Below, one piece after another: positions 56,038-64,000 of a stretch of 64,000 nt of DNA. Positions within the stretch are counted from its first letter, which is position 1. Each line of letters starts with the position of its first letter. Origin of the DNA: Cryptomeria japonica. Taxonomy: Eukaryota; Streptophyta; Pinopsida; Cupressales; Cupressaceae. The stretch covers positions 138,138,747 to 138,202,746 of the forward strand of contig NC_081412.1 of assembly GCF_030272615.1 (NCBI RefSeq). The letters run 5' to 3'. Below the pieces are notes generated by a model. It saw only the letters and a program-made list of their open reading frames with translations. It did no database searches and had not been told where the DNA came from. The position numbers and the translations under genes were made by a program.

Positions 56038-58230
56038 AAGAAGCACTCAATTGGTTGATTAAAGAAAACATATTACACAAAAATTGGAAAGGTATTGAGA
56101 TTCACAAGGGATTGGATCCGATTACACACTCTCAATTTGCAGACAACACCATACTCTTTGAGGAAGCTTTTATTCAAGAGGCTCTGGTTATCATAAATAC
56201 ATTGGATTTGTATTCAGCGGCTTCAGGTCAAACGATGAATAAAGATAAGTTATAAATATTATTTTTTAATACAAAACAAAGGATTGCAGAGAAAAGTAGT
56301 GTCGATATTGGGATTCAAAGTTGGCACTTTTCCCACAAAATATATGGGAGTACCTCTTTTTGAGGGTTGTGGTAGAAACAGATATTGGGAAGACTTGATA
56401 GTGAAATGTCAAGCAAAATTTGGTAGTTAGAAGAATACACAATTGTCCCAACCAGGGAGGATTTTTATGTTGAAAGCAGTGTTATCCACTATTCTGATTT
56501 ATGCTATGTCCTATTTCAAGATTAACTCTGACAAATAAGATTGAAAGAACACTCAAAATATTCATGTGGTTGAGATCCAAGGAGGTAAAGAAGATTTCAT
56601 TGGTTAATTAGGAAATAGTTTTCCTAGATAAAGCAAAGGGAGGAGTGGGAATTAGAAGAATGAGTCTCCAAAATTCAGTATTAGGGGCTAAACTCACATG
56701 AAATATGTTCAAGTGTCCAAAGAAAATGTGGTGCAGAATCATGAGGCACAAGTATCTTGATGTGGATGACCCATTGAGAATTCTTACAATTGCTAATTCA
56801 TATGACTACTCTCCAATCTAGAAGTTCATGTGGGAATGCAGAGGGATCATCACAGATCATTTATCATAGAAGATAGGCAACGGAAAAAGATAAGTGTTGT
56901 AATGATTCTTGGAATGGAGTAGTGTTGGAGGAGATCATAAAAAATAAACAAGTGATCCCTATTTTGGAGGATAGAATTGGTAAGGCAATGGAAAATTATT
57001 TCCAGGCTAATTCTATGGTTGGTGAAAAGGTTTAGTGGTTTATTGATGATGGGGGAGTGATTAGCAAAGTAGACCAAGAGAAGCTCTTTTTAGAACTTGG
57101 GGACAAAAGGATAGTGCTAGAGGAGCAGGAAGATGATATTATTTGGTGTGCGGCTACTTTAGGGGATTATAGTGTCAAGCTCATCAAGAGGAGATCTAGA
57201 GTGAAATGGCCATCAGGTTTTTGTTGGAACAAAAGGGTGGCACCAAGGGCTGAATCTTTTCTACGGGTTGCCTTACATGATAGAATTCTAATGGGGGAGG
57301 GACTTAATTTTTTTGGCATAGTGGGTCCAATCATTTTCCTATTATGTTAATAGATTTGGTCGGATGACAGGCAGTCAAGCAACGAAGATTGTTTGATTTT
57401 CTTAGTGGTTGGCCGTCCTTGGGGAAACATTCTCTATGGGGAGATATTTGGATAATGGGACCCTCTATGATAGCTTGGAAGATTTGGAAAGAGAGAAATA
57501 ACAAGTAATATTTAGAGAAAGGGTTCACTTGGTCCAATATGTTATTGAAGATATAAAGAAAAGTATTAGTGAAGTAGTGGTTGCTAAAGTTTGATCTAAA
57601 AAGGTTAATTTCATTTCAAAATGGGATGAGCAGATTCAAAAAGCTTGGGAATACCTTTTTATCCCAGCAAGCTTTATGCTTTCGACAAAGCTCAAGAGGA
57701 ATGAAGTGCGATGGTTGAGGCCCAGAGATGGATGGGTTAAGATCAATTTTGGTGGTGCAGTCAGAGGAAACCCAAGAGATTCTAGATACAGGAGCATGAT
57801 TAGAGATTATAGAGGAAATTGCTTATGGGCAATATTTGGATATTTGGGGATATCAACAAACAATAATGCATAGATTGAGGCATTGATGAGGGGTATCAAG
57901 TTATACATCTCTAAGGGCTTCTTGAGGGTGGAGATTGAAGGTGACTCTCAGATGTGCATTAATGCAATCAGTAAAGGTCAAGAAGGAAGTTGGAAGATGA
58001 GGCAATTATTTCAAAATATTAGAAATTGGTTAGATACTCTCCGATTTTAGTTTGGATCATATATATAGAGAAGACAATAAGGCAATAGATCATTTAGCTA
58101 ATAGAGGGTTTGATAGCCATTTAGAAGAAGTCATTATTGGAAGCGATAATGTGTGGGTACAACTTCAGGAGATTGTGTATACAGAGGGAGGAGATCCTTC
58201 ATCGCTCCCTAGACAAGAGGCCGGATAAGA
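56038..58230 (+). pseudogene. LINE ORF2, second half of RT and RNase H
   Basis: It begins in frame with the upstream RT (EEALNWLIKEN). The catalytic block reads FADNTILF at about 56140, where FADD is required, so one metal-binding aspartate is lost. The thumb region (SAASGQTMNKDKL) follows. A zinc-knuckle-like connection domain is not clear. RNase H (RVT_3 type) spans about 57690-58130 with GWVKINFGGAVRGNP (D to G at the first acid), then IEALMRGIKLYISKG and VEIEGDSQMCINAI. Frameshifts and stops are frequent between 56260 and 57680. The RNase H domain marks a plant L1-type subgroup. Confidence 0.87.
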
Positions 58231-59268
58231 ACATGCATTACTAAAATTATGCACCACAGGATTTTCTCCAAGATGACAGAGTATGTGTGCCCATTTGGAA
58301 GATGTTGTGACAGATGAAAGGATATCATCAAGAATCATTCATCCCCCTTTGCAGGTTGATGCATTAATATTCGATAGATGTCGGGATAGGGATAGGAGGG
58401 AGATGTCGATATAAGGAACTCTTCGACACAATGATTTCCTCATGTGTGAGTTCTTAAGTGGAAGAGGATATAGCCTTTGAAGCATTTTGATGCAAATGTG
58501 AATAGGAGACCCGAAAGAAGAAATACAGAAGGCTCTTCATGATAGGCGAGGATCAAATGCTCAAGGCTTTGGAAATGATTATGGATTCTTGTTTGGGAGA
58601 GGGTCACTACCATGACAGAAGGGTGTTTTGTATCTTCTTCAATGCGATTGTACAAGAAACCGAATATGTAGAAATTGACTATCAAGTGGGAAATGTGTTC
58701 ACTGTCCATGCTTTTTGGCCCAAAGTGGCGGATCAAATCTATGAAATTGGATTGGGTAATTTGGAAAGACCTCTGTCTCTATTTTTTGGCCAATCGATAG
58801 AAGAGAACAGGGAGTCGAGTCTAAAAGGAGGAGGAGGTGAAGAATAGAACCAAGGGGAGGAGAAGATTTTGACTTTGGCTATTTGGAATATTTTCCAAGA
58901 GTGTATTTAGTGGCAAGAATTCAACGAGCTTTGTAAGGTGATAATTCTCAGATAAAACTCCTTTCTCTGCAAACCAAGAAAGAAAGTTGTTACTACTCTG
59001 CAAAGGCATTGGGTACTTTTGTAGAAATCTATTCTGATATGTAGTTGATCTGGTCTAGTATAGAGCTACTTGTAGAGGAGTAGATTGGGGGTTGGATTGT
59101 ATAGATGTAGGAGGTACTTAAGGGTGGTTATTTGAAAGTTAGATGTCATTGTCATTTTGTCCTAGCCTTTGCTTCGGGTTGGTAGTGTTTTTCAATGTAA
59201 TCTTTGGCCTTTTTGGAACTTAATATAGGGAGCTATCCCCATAAAGATAGCACTTACCGAAAAAAAAG
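58231..59268 (+). other. LINE 3' region and A-rich tail
   Basis: It follows RNase H and ends ataaagatagcacttaccgaaaaaaaag, with a small inverted repeat (gctatc...gatagc, 59232-59252) before the A run. A frame of 102 codons (58539-58847, MIGEDQMLKALEMIMDS) is open but matches nothing I recognise. It may be a C-terminal extension of ORF2 or chance. Confidence 0.7.
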
Positions 59269-59789
59269 TAGAGTTTCAATGTTAAGATATGATTTTTATT
59301 TTATTTTAAATAAATAATTAAGAAAAAAACTTATAGCTTGTTGAAATAATTGTGATTTTAGTACATGCAAAATTTAATATTTATATAGAGAATATATTTA
59401 TCAAAATGAAAAAAAAATTAATCTATGCCCTAAACTTTCAAGTTATAAATACCAAAAAATGAAAGAAAAAATATAATTTATTATATAAAGAGTCATATCC
59501 CACTTAACCTCATTTTTAAACATATTATCAATAATGAAATTATAGTCTCAATTTTTTTAAAAAATACATTAAAATGTGTTTTAATTTTTAAAAATACAAA
59601 CATAAAATATATTATTTTTATATTTCATCAATTTACACCATTTTAAATTTTAAAGTATATACAAACTCTTTCAATGAGTCCAAGCTAAAAAGAGATCAAT
59701 GTTGGCTATTCACTTTATAAAAATTTGGCACCTTTAAAATTTCATTCAAATTTTAAGCCCATGCAATTACAAAAAGGAGAAACACATAC
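59269..59789. other. AT-rich flank, no gene seen
   Basis: Strongly AT-rich, with A and T runs. I see no coding frame or recognisable repeat. Confidence 0.6.
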
Positions 59790-60530
59790 TTAAACATAAA
59801 AAAATCATACCACAACACATGCACACATAGGAAAAACACTTTTGGGAGAAAAAATCAACACTCCAAAGCAGTCCAACATATTATTTAATAATCTAAACAT
59901 AGTTAAAAAACACTTGCAAAGAAATCTTTTGTGATCTAGTATTACCAACTAGAGATTTAAACTAGTTTTGACAACACAATGATGCCTAGACAAACTCACT
60001 ATCCAACACCTCCATCTCACACATCTTAAAAATAGCAAAATTAGTACATGAAACCATAAAAATGGTAATTAAAAAAAATCCACAAGCTAAAGCTACCCAA
60101 AAAGTGCACCCAAATACCTAATTAGAAAACCAACACTCAAACCCCAAGATGAGTTCACAAGTTTAAAATAGCATATTCCTTTCACCTATCATAAGTGCAT
60201 CATAATCCACTTATCAAGTTGGACATTTTATTTGGCTTCATTATCTCCATTCAAAGATGCATTATGACACATTGTAACATACATCATAAAGAGGTCAACA
60301 AGTGCAACTTCCTCTTTTAGCTCTTTTTTATATCTTATATGTTTTTATATTTCTGACGCAAGAGGCCAAACTTTTGATATGAGAGACTATTATGGCCCTT
60401 TTTTCAATATTGTAGAGCTTGAAAATATCTAGGTAACAAGCATCCCTAGAAGCAATGTCAAATAGCCCAAAAATATATTTTTCCAAGAACAAAGTATGTA
60501 ACTTGAGAAAATATTATAAAGAAAAGAAAT
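59790..60530 (-). repeat. Decayed LTR related to the Cop1 LTR
   Basis: It shares a colinear series of words with 300-800 of the Cop1 LTR: ataccacaaca, gggagaaaaa, ctccaaaagcag, acttgcagag, cacctc.atctc, and then aatagg.gata. Many changes and small gaps separate them. It looks like an old solo LTR or fragment of the same or a sister family, with no internal region attached. Confidence 0.65.
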
Positions 60531-60604
60531 GAAATATGCCAACATTACATATTTAATAAATATAAATAATAAAAATAAGGTAGAAAAGAAAATTCAATGG
60601 ATTG

Positions 60605-61605
60605 CAAAATAAGGGACAATCGAATGCACGTACTACACCAACCCCATTTACAATGAGCTTTTTCATTGCAAAACAAATTCAATCATTACAACATTTCAAA
60701 GGAAAGTACTAAACATTACATAACACTTATTATTTTCAACAAATTAATCAAAATAACCTAAAAAATGTTGAAGGGTTGTATTTCAATTGGTTGAGCATAA
60801 TTGGTGAAGATGATGGTATGTCTCTTGATTATGTCATTGATCATGGATCAAAACCCTCAAATGCATGATTGACCCAAGTTTGACCCTTCAATGACACTTC
60901 AATGACTTTGATGGATGAAACTCCCTTGTGTATAACTTCTTAACTGAAGAACAACTTTTAATTTAGATATATACTTCCACATCATATTATACTCTACTTA
61001 CCCAAAAAACAAAGATACCCCTATCTATATAAAAACAAAATTAAAGGTTAAAAAGCATAAATATACACTTTTTAACCATGGCATAGCTAGATTCCTTGTC
61101 AACCACACTTTCAACTACCACCACAAACAATAACGGTCCAAAGTATATCAACCCCATTTGCTTTGAATTTTTTCATTGGGAAATATTATATATCATTACA
61201 ACAATTCAAAAACAAGTATTAAATACTACATAACACTTATTGCGTTCAATAAATTAATTAAAATAATCTAAAAATGTTGAAGGGTTGTATTTCAATTGAC
61301 TGAGAATAATTAGTGAGGATGATGGTATGTCCCTTGATCATGTCATTGACCAAGGTTCAAAACCCCTAAATGCATGATTGGTCCAGGTTTAACCTTTCGA
61401 TGATTTTAAAGAATTCCCTTGTCTAAATCTTCTTAACAGAAAAATGACCTCTGATTCAAATATGTACTTTGATGTCATATTATAATCTACCTATTAAAAA
61501 GAACAAAGATGCTCTAAATGTTTAAAACCATAAATATGCATCTTTTCACCATGACATACCTAGATTCCTTGCCTACCCACCACAAGCCCAAATGGTCCAA
61601 AGTAT
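60605..61605 (+). repeat. Tandem duplication (~0.5 kb) with tRNA-like segment
   Basis: Two diverged copies offset by about 510 bp at the left and 459 bp at the right. Shared words are ccaaccccattt (60638, 61148), atgttgaagggttgtatttcaatt (60765, 61275) and the ggtccaaagtat end (61135, 61594). Each copy has a D-arm-like ttcaattggttgagca and, about 60 bases on, a B-box-like word. The second copy (ggttcaaaacccc, 61354-61366) fits the B-box consensus. Confidence 0.75.
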
Positions 61606-64000
61606 AAAACAAATGCTTATAATGTGATTCTCATTATGAAATATGACTATCAAAATTGTCCCCACATTGCCCTCCATTGAGTGGCTGAAACAAGACAGCA
61701 CTTGGTAAGTAGTGATCTTATCTACCCTGGAATCGTTATAGTCAATGCTTATCTGCCCTTTCACATGTTAAAATAGGATTCCCATAGACCATGGAAAGCA
61801 ACATTTAATGTACAAATGCTTTAATAAGATACGCAATCTTTATCATAACGTGCAAGGCAATTATGAGAGCTCAGTGCCGACCCACCCACACTGAATAATT
61901 TTAAGTTGAGAGACTTATTCAAAAGGTAAAAGTAGGTAATAAAGTTTTGGTGTAGATTTAATTTGAGTGAGGTTTGAATATTAGTAATTGGATAGAAAAA
62001 GTAAAAATATTTTAAATATTCAATTTAATTTTAGTAGTTGATAATTTATTTTTTATATATATATTAAACCAGAGAAAAAAAAAAGGCAACCAGCAAGTTG
62101 TTCATAATAGAATGAATAAAATATAAATTATAATTAAATGTGGTTATCATCATGATTATTAATAAATCATAAATGGATAGCATCCCTTACTTAAATATAG
62201 GTTTTATTGAAAAGAAAAAATATAATTTTATAATTGATTCTGGGATAAAATAATTAATAATAATAATTTTTTAAAATTAAATAAATAATGTTATCTAGTT
62301 AGATTTTTATTAACAAAAAAATATAGTGGGGATATAGATAATTGATTTATTAGTACATAGAAAAATTAGTTGTTAATGAATGATTAAATAAAATATGAAA
62401 GAACAACGTATGTTGTTTTGGACCAATTTTGTGAGTGTAGAAGTGATTTGCGTAATTGTAGATCTAATCCAATCTTATAGATCCAAACATTGATGTTTGA
62501 AAATAATCTATGCTAACCTTTGATATCTACCTTTTGGTTCATCTTGATGTCTATGATATGTTTTAGCTAATTGGTAATATTTAGGAACACCTTTGTGCAG
62601 TTTACTAGACAAAGATTGATTCATCTTTGGTCAAACCTCTATGACATTGATTGGACTACTTTTGCAAAAGATCAAAGATATTATAAAATCATGTAGAGAA
62701 TGCTCTAAATAAGAGACATAACACTTTCATAGTCCATACAAGTCATCAGTTATTTCCATAATCAATTTTATGGATCGTGAAATTATTGTCTCTTATTGAT
62801 ACCCTTTATGGGAGTGAAATGTGTTTCATAATAGCATTTTTAAGAAGATTGTAAATTTTGCTTTTCTCAAATGATGTTGAGAATTATAAGTGTCCTCTCT
62901 TGCCCCTCCATCTCTTTAGTGAGAAATGTTTATGGTCTAACATATTATCTTCTCATCTTGATGATAGATTATTGGTTATGATCCAAAGGCTTATTATTAT
63001 TTTTACTCAAAAAATCTCCTTCAAAATCATATCTAGAAGCTCTCTTAATTCTCTAAAAAATAACACAAATAGTTAATGTAGCAAAGGTGCTCTTTTTTTA
63101 ATTTTTATCATAGATACTTTATTAATGATCTTCAAGTTATAGGTTGTAGATGTACAAAAATATATTAGACTGGAAGTATATAAAGAATTCCATTCTTGGG
63201 AAAAATATATTAGGTTTGATTGAACCATAATCTTCACACTCATAACACCAAGTGACAAATATTGAGATGTGATTTGAACAAATATTTTGATTAAATCACC
63301 TTCAATCAAATCCCCTTTAAGATTTTTCCTACCAAAGGTAAGGTTGATCGACTATATCAAGCATTTTTTCTTATAAGCCAAAAAAGAGATCTCACATGCT
63401 AAGATAATCCAATGTGTAAGAATCAATTAGATGTTGTGCATTGGAAGCTAGAAGAACAAATTAGGAATAATACATCAACTATCCAGTAGTATCACTAACT
63501 ATTTGGTGTAAATTTCTAATTTGTTCCATGAGCCTTCACTAATAACATTAGGGCTATTTTAGCAAAATGGTTCTCCCTAATCATGACAACTTAACTAAAA
63601 GAGGTTTTTGACCCTAATTAGTGTTGTAATGTGTCTTCCAAATCTAAGTTATCTCTTTTATGGTTTGTTTAGACCAACATTTATGTACAATAGTAAATGT
63701 TGAAGTGAAACTAAGTTGGTTAGATGATCAACTCTTACATCCCATTTCTTTTTATTCACTTGATTATACTACATAATTATGCATTATGAATTTTTTATTG
63801 TAAAAACTTGAATTATGAGCAAATAAGAATATAAGTTAGATTTCTCTTATCATAAAAGTATATTTTTATAAAATAATGTAAAGATTCTTTGGAAATCTTT
63901 AAAAATTTGGAAAATATAATTTCATCTTATTTTGCAAATAGATTATGTTACAATGATGTCTATTACTATAATATTGGACTAACTACTTTCAAGGGTTAAT
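61606..64000. other. AT-rich flank, no gene identified
   Basis: AT-rich, with a tatatatat run near 62054 and many short open frames, none with a recognisable domain. The frame at 63073-63309 (minus, 78 codons) has no start context or family feature that I can name. Confidence 0.6.

Larger units (their letters stand above)
17327..59268 (+). mobile_element. LINE (L1-like, with RNase H), split by Cop3 and a solo LTR
   Basis: Pieces at 17327-18515, 39788-41951 and 56038-59268 make one plant LINE once the insertions are removed. ORF1 resumes in frame across Cop3 and ORF2 resumes in frame across the solo LTR at 41952-56032. Domain order is ORF1 (DUF4283-like), ORF2 endonuclease, RT, RNase H, 3' tail with a short A run. 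The 5' end is not seen and may lie left of Cop2. Frameshifts and stops throughout make it an old dead copy and the oldest scaffold in the window. Confidence 0.88.

Noticed and set aside
1-59268. Endogenous pararetrovirus
   Set aside because: No movement protein or coat-type frame is seen; all RT regions sit in LTR elements or the LINE with the expected domain order.
63073-63309. Minus-strand 78-codon frame near the right edge
   Set aside because: No recognisable motif and no support from neighbours; likely chance in AT-rich DNA.

Overview
This window reads as intergenic DNA from a large, repeat-rich plant nuclear genome. Every coding region I can identify belongs to a retrotransposon, and I see no intact host gene. 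Plant origin is shown by Tnt1/Tork-type copia polyproteins, a chromodomain gypsy element, a plant LINE (DUF4283-type ORF1, APE endonuclease, RT, C-terminal RNase H) and initiator-Met primer sites. Very long LTRs and old, mostly unexcised nested insertions would suit a conifer or other gymnosperm; that is inference.

Layout. One LINE (+ strand) is the scaffold. Its pieces lie at 17327-18515, 39788-41951 and 56038-59268. (1) Cop2, a + strand copia element, runs from outside the left edge to 17321. It contains a complete minus-strand copia, Cop1 (193-6207, 894-bp LTRs, TSD gatat), and a truncated chromovirus, Gyp1 (7328-12901). (2) Cop3, a minus-strand copia (18516-39782), sits in LINE ORF1. Its left LTR holds a solo LTR (19012-20546). 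Its right LTR holds Gyp2 (26697-38210, TSD aactc), whose own right LTR holds TRGAG1 (29812-37633, TSD acaac). That is four levels: LINE > Cop3 > Gyp2 > TRGAG1. (3) A solo LTR (41952-56032, TSD aatgg) sits in the LINE RT. It holds Lard1 (43424-55355), with LTRs of about 4.5 kb, one of which carries a tRNA-derived SINE (44529-44772). (4) From 59269 to the end is AT-rich non-coding DNA with a decayed LTR resembling Cop1 and a ~0.5-kb tandem duplication.

The most interesting point is that three LTR elements (Gyp2, TRGAG1, Lard1) carry only Gag or Gag-protease frames with no RT or integrase. They would depend on enzymes supplied in trans; Gyp1 is a plausible relative of the helper for Gyp2. Lard1's LTR also carries a possible captured piece of a SNF2-type ATPase gene.

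Most coding regions are dead. Many nonsense codons can be explained as C-to-T changes, often at glutamine codons, as expected from deamination of methylated cytosine. Element order was established from target-site duplications and from reading frames that resume across insertions. All positions were read by eye; percent identities and family names need alignment.
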